Shown in pieces: positions 35,337 through 43,564 of a stretch of 64,000 nt of DNA (position 1 is its first letter; each line of letters begins with the position of its first letter). Source of the DNA: Rhodococcus qingshengii JCM 15477 (lineage in GTDB: Bacteria > Actinomycetota > Actinomycetes > Mycobacteriales > Mycobacteriaceae); contig NZ_CP096567.1 in assembly GCF_023221595.1 (NCBI RefSeq), positions 372,001-436,000 on the forward strand. Reading direction: 5' to 3'. The notes below the pieces were generated by a model, which searched no databases, was not told the origin of the DNA, and worked only from the letters and a program-made list of their open reading frames with translations. Position numbers and translations under genes: made by a program.

Positions 35337-35888
35337 GTGACCTCGGCACTGACCATCCTCTCCCAAGCCCTCGTGTACGCCCTGCCGCAGCGCTGGATCG
35401 CGAGGCTTCTGCGCTACCCCGAAGCCGTGAAATTCCTCCTGATCGCAACAGCGGGCACCATGGCCACGACGACACTGTTTTCGATCCTGAAATGGACGGC
35501 GCTCACAGACAATCCGGTCACAGCGCACATGCTCGCCGCACTGATCTCCGCCGTGTACGCATACATCCTGTGCCTGGCATGGTCGTTCGCCGACATCGAT
35601 CATGCAAGCGGAGGACGCTGGGCAGCAACCTTTTTCGCCCTCATGGCAGTCTCCATCACTCTCGGTGCCATTCCCCTCTGGATTGCCCGATACCACCTGG
35701 AATTGAGGGAACCCCACGTGCATGCCCTCACTGAAACCGCAAGCGATTTCGTCGCGAGCACCGTGGTCGGTGCCTTTCTCTCGACGTGGTTCCTCTGGCA
35801 CGCGTGGCAGCGAGTTCGCTCGACTTCGGCCGCGGACTTCGACGCCGCTGCCGTCCCGGCGACGGAGAGGCTCGACCCACCGGCCTGA
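35337..35888 (+). CDS. GtrA-like membrane protein
   Basis: A 183-aa protein with four hydrophobic segments. RYPEAVKFLLIATAGTMATT and ALISAVYAYILCLAWSFADI fit the GtrA-like family, thought to flip polyprenyl-phosphate-linked sugars or assist glycosyltransferases. It starts at GTG 35337, 49 bp after the acyltransferase stop and in the same direction. With GT87 and the acyltransferase it suggests envelope polysaccharide or lipoglycan modification. Similarity to GtrA is moderate, so other small four-helix families are possible. Confidence 0.65.
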   Translation: MTSALTILSQALVYALPQRWIARLLRYPEAVKFLLIATAGTMATTTLFSILKWTALTDNPVTAHMLAALISAVYAYILCLAWSFADIDHASGGRWAATFFALMAVSITLGAIPLWIARYHLELREPHVHALTETASDFVASTVVGAFLSTWFLWHAWQRVRSTSAADFDAAAVPATERLDPPA

Positions 35889-35947
35889 CCACCCATCCGC
35901 CACCTCACCGGAAACCACTCCAGGTGTGAACTCATGAAAGTGACGGC

Positions 35948-36088
35948 ATGACCATCACATCCGATGCATCGACCCGCCTCCACGCACTCAGCGAATGGAT
36001 CAACGACCATCCCACCGCCACGTTCGTGGTTTTGTTCGTCCTTGCCGTACTGCTGGTAGTCCTCGCAGTATGGGCAATCTTTCGCTGA
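35948..36088 (+). CDS. Small single-pass membrane protein (46 aa)
   Basis: The ATG at 35948 opens a 46-codon frame: MTITSDASTRLHALSEWIND, then a hydrophobic helix HPTATFVVLFVLAVLLVVLA and VWAIFR. It is the last gene of the acyltransferase/GtrA operon, 59 bp after GtrA. The clean charged head plus one membrane helix is typical of genuine small membrane proteins. No family recognised. Confidence 0.5.
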   Translation: MTITSDASTRLHALSEWINDHPTATFVVLFVLAVLLVVLAVWAIFR

Positions 36089-36153
36089 ATCACCTCAGCT
36101 GGCCCCGCAGCCCAGGGGTTCGTCGAGCGTAGATGCCGGCACTGCAGTTGTAA

Positions 36154-36801
36154 TCAGGTGGCAGGCTCGGTGATCGTTGCTGGTGGAACCGCGAAGAGGC
36201 GATCGAGGTGGTAGGTGATTACTTCGGTGGCTCGATCTATGGAGCGCTGACCGACCAGGATGCTCGTGCCCAGACCGTTGACCAGTGCCACCAGGCGTGC
36301 AGCCTCAATCGCCGCGTCACAGTCGACAAGTTCGTCGGCATCCGCCGAGCGTTGCAGTGCTTCGGTGAGTTGGCGCTCCAGTCGGTCGATGCCGCTGATG
36401 GACGGATGCCGTGCAACCTGAGTATTGGTCATCGCGAGAACCGCGTAGGACATCCACACCAGATGAAACATGCTGCTGGGTTCGTCGGTTGGCAACGCTT
36501 CGGCCGCGAACGCATCGATGATCGATCGTGGTGGCGGAGGACTCGGAAGATCGGCCAGTCGTTGTGCCCATCGCTCCTGGCTACTTTGTTCCAGATGTTG
36601 GAGAGCGCCGACCAGGAGCTCCTCTTTGCTGGTGAAGTAGTACTGCACCAACCGCAGCGACACACCGGCTTCGGCGGCGACGGATCTCATTGTTACCGCA
36701 TGCAGACCGTCTCGATTGGCGGCACGAACAAGCGCCTCGGCAATTTCTGCACGGCGCCGGGTGGGGTCGGGTCTGCGTGGCACCGTGAAATCTCCCTGCA
36801 T
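36154..36801 (-). CDS. TetR-family regulator of the adjacent efflux pump
   Basis: A 215-aa repressor. The HTH region is RRAEIAEALVRAANRDGLHA, then VTMRSVAAEAGVSLRLVQYY and FTSKEELLVGALQHLEQ. ATG 36801 is chosen: the frame is open to 36966, but a longer protein would place the operator at 36933-36967 inside the coding region. It diverges from a DHA2-type MFS gene, the usual arrangement for a drug-responsive repressor and its pump. A weaker copy of the operator half (GATACGTCTGTACC, 36835-36848) sits just upstream of this start. Confidence 0.85.
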   Translation of the reverse strand: MQGDFTVPRRPDPTRRRAEIAEALVRAANRDGLHAVTMRSVAAEAGVSLRLVQYYFTSKEELLVGALQHLEQSSQERWAQRLADLPSPPPPRSIIDAFAAEALPTDEPSSMFHLVWMSYAVLAMTNTQVARHPSISGIDRLERQLTEALQRSADADELVDCDAAIEAARLVALVNGLGTSILVGQRSIDRATEVITYHLDRLFAVPPATITEPAT

Positions 36802-36932
36802 GTGTCGAACCGATCCTGGTACAGCCGTAGATGATACGTCTGTACCGCTTGTCTTGTGCTCGGAAACTGTGGCTCCGCGAGGGCTCCCTGTGTCGGAGGT
36901 AGAGCCGGAACTCGACATCTGCAAAAACTCAC

Positions 36933-36967
36933 CTTGGTACGTTTGTATAAGATACAGATGTACCAAG
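36933..36967. promoter_or_regulatory. TetR operator, long dyad
   Basis: CTTGGTAC at 36933 pairs with GTACCAAG ending at 36967, and inside them TGTAT-AAG-ATACA continues the symmetry (16-bp arms, two mismatches). It lies 16 bp before the MFS start, where a bound repressor would block the promoter. Confidence 0.7.
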
Positions 36968-36983
36968 TTTTGGGGAGTGGCCT

Positions 36984-38405
36984 ATGCCTCGAAGTCCGAT
37001 GAACACCACGCTCGTCGAGGAAAACCGACATCGCTCCGCGAGCATCGCACTCGCAGTGGTGTGTGCCGCGCAGTTCATGGTTGTTCTTGATATCTCGGTG
37101 GTGAATGTTGCTCTGCCGTCCATCCGCGAGAGTCTTGGGTTCGACGCTGGCGGATTGGCATGGGTAGTGAATGCCTACGCATTGACCTTTGCGGGCTTCC
37201 TGCTGCTCGGTGGCCGTCTGGCGGATCTTCTGGGGCGCCGACGGGTCTTTTTGATCGGCTTGGCAGTGTTTTCCGGAGCAAGCCTCGCCGGTGGCCTCGT
37301 AAATTCGGCGTCTCTTCTCGTCGTGGCCAGGGCGGTTCAAGGCTTGGGTGCTGCGATCCTCGCGCCAGCGACGCTAACTGTTTTGACCGCCACTTTCCCC
37401 GAAGGCCCTCGTCGCACTCGTGCACTGGCCACTTGGACGGCGGTGGGCATCGCAGGCGGTACAGCAGGAAATTTGGTGGGAGGTATCCTCACCGAATATC
37501 TGACATGGCGGTCGACGCTGCTGATCAATGTGCCGATCGGGATGGCTGCAGTGCTGCTGGCTGTTCGCTATATTGCCGCTGATCGTCCCTCTGGGCCGCG
37601 TCCACGACTGGACTTCGCTGGAGCAGTCTTGGCGACAGCAGGTCTCGGATCCTTGGCTTACGGTATCGCCCAGGCTGCAGATGATGGTTGGTCGGCAAAC
37701 TCGACCATCTCTGGCATTGCGATTGGCGTATCGCTCCTGATCGCCTTCGTCGTCGTCGAAAAATGGGTGACATCGTCACCTCTGATACCGCTGCATATCT
37801 TTCGGAACAGGGCAGTCTCCATCGGCAATGTGATCATGCTGCTGGCTGGAGCATGCCTGAACCCGATGTGGTACTTCCTGACTCTGTCCATGCAGAATGT
37901 TCTCGGCTACAGCCCCGTACAAACAGGTCTGGCCTTTCTGCCTCATACCATTGTCGCGATAGCTATCGGGGTGGGGCTGACTCCCTGGATGATGGGCAGA
38001 ATTGACGGCCGCTTTCTCATTGCATCCGGATCGATCGTGGCTGCTGCAGGATTCTGGGTACAAGCCCAACTCGATACCGACAGCGGTTATGTGCAGGGAA
38101 TCCTTCTGCCCGCCATCATCTTCAGCGTCGGGAGTGGAATACTGAACACTCCCATCACTGCTGCTGTCACCTCAGGGATCCCCGCCGCCGACGCGGGTGC
38201 TGCCTCAGGGCTGATGAATACCACCAAACAGATCGGTGGCGCGCTCGGGCTCTCCGTCCTGGTCACTTATGCAGCTACGAGCAGTCTCGACAAGGACGAC
38301 CTCCTGGCCTCGTACAACGGTGCGTTCTACGCCATTGCGGCAATCATGATCGTGACGGCACTCTGTGCGCTGGCCTTACCGGCGCACAGGGACCACGCAG
38401 AATGA
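36984..38405 (+). CDS. MFS multidrug exporter, DHA2 (14-helix) type
   Basis: A 473-aa exporter. Features are AQFMVVLDISVVNVALPSIR at helix 1, the loop motif GGRLADLLGRRRVFLIG, VARAVQGLGAAILAPATLTV and the motif C-like AVGIAGGTAGNLVGGIL, all of the EmrB/QacA branch. About 14 hydrophobic segments are visible. The ATG at 36984 has a GGGGAG site 7 nt upstream. It is controlled in all likelihood by the divergent TetR gene. Drug range unknown. Confidence 0.9.
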   Translation: MPRSPMNTTLVEENRHRSASIALAVVCAAQFMVVLDISVVNVALPSIRESLGFDAGGLAWVVNAYALTFAGFLLLGGRLADLLGRRRVFLIGLAVFSGASLAGGLVNSASLLVVARAVQGLGAAILAPATLTVLTATFPEGPRRTRALATWTAVGIAGGTAGNLVGGILTEYLTWRSTLLINVPIGMAAVLLAVRYIAADRPSGPRPRLDFAGAVLATAGLGSLAYGIAQAADDGWSANSTISGIAIGVSLLIAFVVVEKWVTSSPLIPLHIFRNRAVSIGNVIMLLAGACLNPMWYFLTLSMQNVLGYSPVQTGLAFLPHTIVAIAIGVGLTPWMMGRIDGRFLIASGSIVAAAGFWVQAQLDTDSGYVQGILLPAIIFSVGSGILNTPITAAVTSGIPAADAGAASGLMNTTKQIGGALGLSVLVTYAATSSLDKDDLLASYNGAFYAIAAIMIVTALCALALPAHRDHAE

Positions 38406-38710
38406 AACCTCTACCCCGCCAAAGATATACAGCTGAGGTCGAGAACTGATCGCGTGCTGTCCGGTTTTGTGAGATATGACGTGCTGGCCTTGGGAGGCAC
38501 CGTCACCAGTCTCGGCAAATTTGTTATCTGCCTCTCCTCCTGGCATCCGCCCAAGTCGCTGAGCGACTAGGGCCGAACTCTCACCGCTACGACTGCGGTG
38601 AAACCCCGCGAAAACTCCGCCCATTGGGCGCCCTCGACAGATGAGCCGAGCAGATATAGAAAAAATTCCCCAGTTCGACCAGGCGTCGCTACGCACTAGT
38701 TCAGATAAGG
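38406..38710. other. Unassigned gap before the ligase relic
   Basis: About 300 bp with no recognised gene. The N-terminal codons expected for the ligase gene could not be found here in any frame. Confidence 0.3.
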
Positions 38711-39610
38711 GCCTTCGAATCGAAATGGGATGGCCAAAGAGCAATAGCAACAACAGGTTCCGTGCATCCGATGCTCTGGTCGCGCAACGGTAACAACATC
38801 AGCGCATCATTCCCCGAGATCGTCGATGCACTCCGCTCGGTGCTCGAACACCGAGAAACCGTCCTCGACGGGGAAATCGTCGCCCTCGGACCGGACGGTG
38901 TGCCGTCCTTCTCCCTGTTGCAACGCCGGATGCACGTGCTCAGACCCACCGCACAGCTCCGCAACGAGGCCGTGACCTCGTATTACGTGTTCGACGTCCT
39001 CGACATCGACGGCACATCAACCAGCGATCTGCCCTATCTCGAGCGCCGCGAGGCGCTCGCCAATCTCAGTCTCGAACACCCGCGCATCAAAGTCCCACCG
39101 CACTGGCTCAACGTCGACGGACCGACCATGCTCGAGGTGGCGCGCAAACACCATCTGGAAGGTATCGTGGCCAAGAACATCTCCTCGATCTATCAGTCCG
39201 GCAAGCGATCTCGCGACTGGATCAAAACGCCTCTGAGAGCTAATTGTGAGGCCGTAGTGTGCGGCTTCCTCCCCGGCTCGGGAGGTGCGGCAGGAGGAGT
39301 CGGATCGTTGATCCTCGGCGCTCACGACGATTCAAGGGTCCTCAGATATATCGGAAACGTTGGTACGGGTCTGACCGATCGACAGCGGCGCGAACTACGA
39401 GACAAGCTCGTCGAACTCCATCAGCCGATCAGCCCGTTCACTATCGAGCCGCCGCGAGCGGTCACCCGCAATGCATCCTGGTCGAGGCCGATCCTTGTCT
39501 GCGACGTGGAATACCGCGAGTACACCGGTGGCAGCCTTCGGCACCCATCCTTTCGAGGGCTGCGCAACGACAAGACCGCCGATGAGGTCAACGTACCGGG
39601 TCGTCACTGA
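38711..39610 (+). pseudogene. ATP-dependent DNA ligase (LigD-like), 5' end missing
   Basis: The frame contains the nucleotidyltransferase core of an ATP-dependent ligase. The motif I lysine is in ESKWDGQRAIATTGS (38717-38761), upstream of the first possible start GTG 38762. Then come VLDGEIVALGPDGVPSFSLL (motif III/IIIa), LEGIVAKNISSIYQSGKRSR (motif IV) and WIKTPLRANCEAVVCGF (motif V), and an OB domain ending RHPSFRGLRNDKTADE. The frame carries no ATG, GTG or TTG between a stop at 38657 and motif I. A protein starting at 38762 would lack the adenylated lysine. It is therefore probably a truncated NHEJ-type ligase gene, unless a frameshift upstream joins it to an earlier start. Confidence 0.7.
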
Positions 39611-39703
39611 GTCACTGCAACAGTGCAAATCAGAAAGATTCGCTGATGGACAATTTGGTGGTTGTATTGGAGCCCGTTTCCGCAGCCTAAGTAAACGACG
39701 GGA

Positions 39704-39781
39704 TCATCTACGAGCCAGGATGTACCAAACCAGAATGGCCAGGAGGGATGCCAGCGAGCAATACGCGAGGAAGCCTCCCAT
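39704..39781 (-). CDS. Possible 25-aa membrane peptide
   Basis: ATG at 39781 opens MGGFLAYCSLASLLAILVWY followed by ILARR and a stop. It is one hydrophobic helix with a basic tail. It follows the 56-aa frame below by 16 bp. Listed because of the helix pattern; no family is known and it may not be expressed. Confidence 0.25.
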   Translation of the reverse strand: MGGFLAYCSLASLLAILVWYILARR

Positions 39782-39797
39782 ATCAATCCAGGTGCGT

Positions 39798-39968
39798 TCA
39801 CCGAAGGGTCCTGGGCTTTATCAGCGAAACCTGGACTTCACGACTGCTGCGTCGGGCGAGGTGGATCCACCACACAGCAACATTGCCCACGCTCCATCCC
39901 AGCAGTAGCCACCGAAGCGCCCTGTTGGCTTTGTCGACTGAAGTTCGGTCCTCACTGCGTTGGCGCAT
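39798..39968 (-). CDS. Possible 56-aa membrane protein
   Basis: Frame from ATG 39968: a charged head (MRQRSEDRTSVDKANRALRW), a hydrophobic segment LLLGWSVGNVAVWWIHLARR, and a basic tail ending KPRTLR. Unrecognised. Upstream, 39969-40255 holds nothing I can assign. Confidence 0.3.
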   Translation of the reverse strand: MRQRSEDRTSVDKANRALRWLLLGWSVGNVAVWWIHLARRSSREVQVSLIKPRTLR

Positions 39969-40255
39969 GATTTAGTCTCCATCGTCGGCCGGAATACAGC
40001 ACCTTTCGAATACTGCACATCCGCCAGTCGACCTCCCCGGCCGCCACTGATCGCCACCGGATATGACGAAGCCGCCGGCCCCGAAAAGGGTGTCCAGCGG
40101 CTTCACAGGGTCGGTGCCCGTCTTGCGCCTCTCGGCAAGTGGCCGCTCGAAGCGGCATTTCTGGGGTGGTACCCGGGGCAAAGAACCGAACACCGACAGC
40201 CTCTACAACGAGACGATGCGCGAACTTATTCCGCGCTGCTGACCAGCAAAGAAGG

Positions 40256-40483
40256 TCATTTTCGGGTGATGATCGAGCGCAGTACGAAACGGAAGACAAC
40301 CGCGGTGCCGGCTCCGACCACAACGCCGGCCACCACTTCGGCAAGGAGAACCCCGACCGTGACACCGAGGACTGTGGCGGACGCGACCGCCAACGCGACA
40401 TCGGCAGGTGCCGGCCGGGGACCGTTGATCGCACAACCCCTTTCCCTGCTTGTGATGTATTTGCTGAGATCATCACACGCCAT
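40256..40483 (-). CDS. Possible 75-aa membrane protein
   Basis: Frame from ATG 40483: a polar N-terminus MACDDLSKYITSRERGCAIN then two hydrophobic stretches (ADVALAVASATVLGVTVGVL and VVAGVVVGAGTAVVFRFVLR). It diverges from the SRAP gene. There is no clear ribosome site. Unrecognised family. Confidence 0.35.
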   Translation of the reverse strand: MACDDLSKYITSRERGCAINGPRPAPADVALAVASATVLGVTVGVLLAEVVAGVVVGAGTAVVFRFVLRSIITRK

Positions 40484-40548
40484 GCGAGCGTGGAAGTAGG
40501 ACCCACGCTGTTCAATGGGATAGGAACCGACTACGAGGAGGTCAGGCC

Positions 40549-41271
40549 ATGTGCGGGCGCTACGCCAACCGAAGCTCAGGTAAGGAATTGCAGTCGTTTT
40601 TCGACACGATGCAGACTGTCGGCGACGAACTGCCCCCGTCGTACAACGTCGCACCCACTCAGCCCGTCCGCGTGATCCTCGAACGAACCCCACGCGAGGA
40701 ACCCGGCGCCGAGCCCCAGCGCCAGCTCAGGACGGTCAAATGGGGCTTGCTCCCTGCTTGGTCAAAAGACCGGAAGATGGCGTCCAAGCTGATCAACGCC
40801 CGCAGTGAAAGCGTCACGGAGAAGCCCTCATTCAGAAGTAGTGCTTCCAAAAGGCGTGCCATCATCCCGGCCACGGGATACTACGAGTGGATGAAAAGTG
40901 AAGCAGGGTCGAAGGTTCCCTATTTTCTTCACGGCGAGGACGACATTCTCGCGATGGCCGGGCTCTACGAGTTGTGGCCCGATCCTGAACTGCCCGAAGA
41001 TGATCCGAACAAGTGGGTATGGACCTGCACAGTCTTGACTCGGCCAGCCTCAGATTCCTTGGGACACATACACGACAGGTCCCCGCTGATTCTGCCTGAA
41101 TCGTTCTGGGAACACTGGCTCGATCCGAATCTCACCGACAAAGGTGAAGTCCAGGCCATGATCAACTCCGTTCCGGAGTCGCACCTCGAACCGTACGAAG
41201 TCTCGACCGCGGTGAACTCTCCGAGGAATAACGATCCGAGTTTGCTGGAGCCGATCGCTGGACCGGCGTAA
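40549..41271 (+). CDS. SRAP (HMCES/YedK-like) protein
   Basis: A 240-aa SOS-response-associated peptidase-domain protein. The family forms a thiazolidine crosslink between Cys2 and abasic sites in single-stranded DNA. Cys2 is present (MCGRYANR), with the Asn of SYNVAPTQP, the KWGLLPAW segment, INARSESV, the Glu of PATGYYEW and the His of GHIHDRSPLIL. It sits 28 bp before the SOS box of imuA', so it lies in a DNA-damage neighbourhood. The catalytic set looks complete. Confidence 0.92.
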   Translation: MCGRYANRSSGKELQSFFDTMQTVGDELPPSYNVAPTQPVRVILERTPREEPGAEPQRQLRTVKWGLLPAWSKDRKMASKLINARSESVTEKPSFRSSASKRRAIIPATGYYEWMKSEAGSKVPYFLHGEDDILAMAGLYELWPDPELPEDDPNKWVWTCTVLTRPASDSLGHIHDRSPLILPESFWEHWLDPNLTDKGEVQAMINSVPESHLEPYEVSTAVNSPRNNDPSLLEPIAGPA

Positions 41272-41299
41272 AACCCAACCGCTCCCGACTCTGTTTTTA

Positions 41300-41315
41300 T
41301 CGAACCTGTGTTCGA
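41300..41315. promoter_or_regulatory. LexA (SOS) box
   Basis: TCGAAC-CTGT-GTTCGA is a perfect match to the mycobacterial/rhodococcal LexA box TCGAAC-N4-GTTCGA, 51 bp before the imuA' start. Confidence 0.9.
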
Positions 41316-41365
41316 GTATCCTGGTGGGCGGGAAGTGCGTGCGGATCCAGGAAAGCGGGGCGACG

Positions 41366-42169
41366 ATGAACCAAAAGCCCCACTCGTCAGCAACAACAGT
41401 GCTGACCAAGGCGGAAAAGCTCGAACAGCTACGCCGCAAGATGGCCTCGATCCCTGCCCGCGCGGACGGCACCGAACCAGCTACTCCGTCGGTGATGCTC
41501 AAACCCGTAGGCGAGCGTGAGCCAACTCCGATCGTGGCCACCGCGCAATCGACTCTCCGGATGCTTCCCGTTCCGGAGCCGATCGGTGATCTGCTCCCAC
41601 GCGGGGGGTTGGCACGAGGGACCGTCGTCAGTGTCGACGGCGCAGCCTCGGTCCTGATCGGCCTACTCGCCACCGTCACCGCTGCCGGTGGGCACGTGGC
41701 GGTGATCGGAATGCCCGGTCTCGGACTTCTCGCCTTCCACGAGCAAGGGGGCGACTTGGCGAAGGTCGCGCTCGTGCCGCAGCCCAAGGATGCTGGAATC
41801 GACTGCGCCGCAATTCTGTTGGAGGGTTTCGACGTGGTTGTCCTGGGCCTCTCTGGTGGCGCTGTAACGCCCTCTCGCGGAAGGGCTGTGGCCGCGCGTG
41901 CGAGGAGTAAGGGATCGCTGTTGATTGTCACTGAAGGGCAATGGGACGGTCCGGATCTGCGGATCTCGTCGCGGGTGGCCGGATACACAGGACTCACGGC
42001 GGGGAGAGGGCGTGTGACAGGGGTTCGGCTCGACGTCGCGGCCGTCGGCAAAGGATTTCAACAACGCACCGGCAGCCTGGAGATCCGGGACGAGAGCGGA
42101 CAGCTCCGCTGGGCGACCGTCGACGACACCGCCCTCGCATCGACACCGCCATTGAGGGCTGCACAGTGA
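41366..42169 (+). CDS. imuA': ImuA'-type SOS mutasome protein
   Basis: A 267-aa RecA-fold-like protein matching actinobacterial ImuA': LTKAEKLEQLRRKMASIPAR at the N-terminus, PEPIGDLLPRGGLARGTVVS as the start of the core, VIGMPGLGLLAFHEQGGDLA, and the tail RVAGYTGLTAGRGRVTGVRL. In mycobacteria ImuA' works with ImuB and DnaE2 in damage-induced mutagenesis. The upstream LexA box supports induction by DNA damage. The start at 41366 follows a GCGGGGCGAC stretch. Unusually, imuB does not follow, and no dnaE2 is in the window. Confidence 0.82.
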   Translation: MNQKPHSSATTVLTKAEKLEQLRRKMASIPARADGTEPATPSVMLKPVGEREPTPIVATAQSTLRMLPVPEPIGDLLPRGGLARGTVVSVDGAASVLIGLLATVTAAGGHVAVIGMPGLGLLAFHEQGGDLAKVALVPQPKDAGIDCAAILLEGFDVVVLGLSGGAVTPSRGRAVAARARSKGSLLIVTEGQWDGPDLRISSRVAGYTGLTAGRGRVTGVRLDVAAVGKGFQQRTGSLEIRDESGQLRWATVDDTALASTPPLRAAQ

Positions 42170-42426
42170 TCAACACTGACCACTGGACCGAACGCTGGCC
42201 CGATCACCCCGTGATCAGGACATTCGACGAGCCGAGGGCAGTGAAAGTCGACATCGGCCGCGCGCTCCCGCTCGGGCGTGGGGGAGCATCACGCGCCGAT
42301 CACGTGAGCATGCGGGTGAAAACGTCCGCGCTGTACATGTCCGGATACCTGGACGGAATTTTGAGGTACTGGGCGGGAAAATGCACGATGGCCAATGGTT
42401 GGCTTGTAGACAGACTTTGCGGTTGA
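42166..42426 (+). CDS. Unknown ORF overlapping the imuA' stop
   Basis: GTG at 42166 overlaps the imuA' TGA in a GTGA arrangement and opens an 86-codon frame (VINTDHWTERWPDHPVIRTF to NGWLVDRLCG). It does not look like ImuB, which would be expected there, nor like any family I know. The coupling supports expression; the content does not. It may be the junction of a rearrangement that removed imuB. The remaining 80 bp up to the flavoprotein stop are empty. Confidence 0.3.
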   Translation: MINTDHWTERWPDHPVIRTFDEPRAVKVDIGRALPLGRGGASRADHVSMRVKTSALYMSGYLDGILRYWAGKCTMANGWLVDRLCG

Positions 42427-42507
42427 CCATTGACCACATCTGCAAATGTGGGTGGGTGAAGCTTTGAGGAGACGAGACTTTCGGTAGACGATGCCATCAC
42501 GTCGGTT

Positions 42508-43548
42508 TCAGACTCCGAGAGTCCGGACGACATGGTGTGCATCGCGGCCCACCCCACGTAGGGACGCGGACGAGAGGCTTCGTTGCCATTCCAGTCCCAC
42601 GTACCCGAGCCCGGGGTGGGTGGTGGACAGACCTTTCTTGTGGCGGGGACGGCCGGTGTCGGTGAGTGCCCCTAGTTCTGTGAGGTAGTCCAGGTTGGGG
42701 GTGTATCCGGTGGCGAGGATGACCGCGTCGACGGTTGTTGTGGTGCCGCCGGGCCAGAAGGCTTGGTTTCCTTCGAGTTTGGTGAACATGGCGCGGCGTT
42801 GCGGTGCGTCGGCGGTGAGCGCGGCGCGGTAGCGGCCGGTGTCGAACACCGGCGACGTCGGTGGCCGCGAGAGGAGATGCCCGATCGGGAGGGTGTCGAT
42901 TCCGGTGTACTTGAACCAGAAATGCATGTCGCGACGTAGAGGGCGTTGCGGCGCGAATGTCACGGGTTTTCGGCTGGCCAGGATCACATCGGCTGTTTCG
43001 GCGAGCTCGGCAGCGATCTGTACTGCCGAGTTCCCGGCTCCGACGACGATGACGTTCTGCCCCGTGTAGGTGGTGGGTTCGCGGTAGTCGGCGGCGTGCA
43101 CAACAGTCCCGGTGAAGGCATCGAGCCCCTTCAGTGCGGGAATGTGGGGAGTGCCGAATCCTCCTGTGGCGGCAATGATTCGAGGGGCAGTGAAGATGGA
43201 TCCGCTGTCGGTCCGGACGGTGAACTGGCCCTCGCTGGTGGTGACCGTGTCGGCTCGCTCGTTGACGTGGAAATCCACATCGAGAGTCTTCGCGTAACGC
43301 CGGAGATAGTCGACGACTTCGTCGCGGCCGGGATAGCGGTCACCGTCGCCGCCGAACGGTAAACCGGGGAGGGAGCTGTACTTTGCTGGTGAAAACAAAG
43401 TGAGGCTGTCGTAGTACTGCGGCCAGGATCCGACAGGTTCGCTACCAGCTTCGACGATTGCGGTGTCGAGCCGCTGGCGGCGCAGATGATGCGCTGCGGC
43501 CAAGCCGGACTGACCGCCCCCGACGACGATCGCGTCGTAGTGCGTCAT
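42508..43548 (-). CDS. arsO: ArsO-type flavin monooxygenase
   Basis: A 346-aa FAD- and NAD(P)H-binding monooxygenase. It begins with VVGGGQSGLAAAHHLRRQRL (FAD Rossmann) and has VIVVGAGNSAVQIAAELAET (NADPH Rossmann), then ILATGYTPNLDYL. The middle segment YYDSLTLFSPAKYSSLPGLP is characteristic of the ArsO-like proteins found in actinobacterial ars clusters; their reaction is not settled. It is the last of three minus-strand genes (flavoprotein, MFS, ArsO) that diverge from an ArsR-type regulator. The name rests on this resemblance and context. Confidence 0.75.
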   Translation of the reverse strand: MTHYDAIVVGGGQSGLAAAHHLRRQRLDTAIVEAGSEPVGSWPQYYDSLTLFSPAKYSSLPGLPFGGDGDRYPGRDEVVDYLRRYAKTLDVDFHVNERADTVTTSEGQFTVRTDSGSIFTAPRIIAATGGFGTPHIPALKGLDAFTGTVVHAADYREPTTYTGQNVIVVGAGNSAVQIAAELAETADVILASRKPVTFAPQRPLRRDMHFWFKYTGIDTLPIGHLLSRPPTSPVFDTGRYRAALTADAPQRRAMFTKLEGNQAFWPGGTTTTVDAVILATGYTPNLDYLTELGALTDTGRPRHKKGLSTTHPGLGYVGLEWQRSLSSASLRGVGRDAHHVVRTLGV

Positions 43549-43564
43549 GAGAGTTCTCTTTCGG

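Noticed and set aside
42166..42426. Calling the overlapping ORF imuB
   Set aside because: No Y-family polymerase motif is present, and the frame is only 86 codons.
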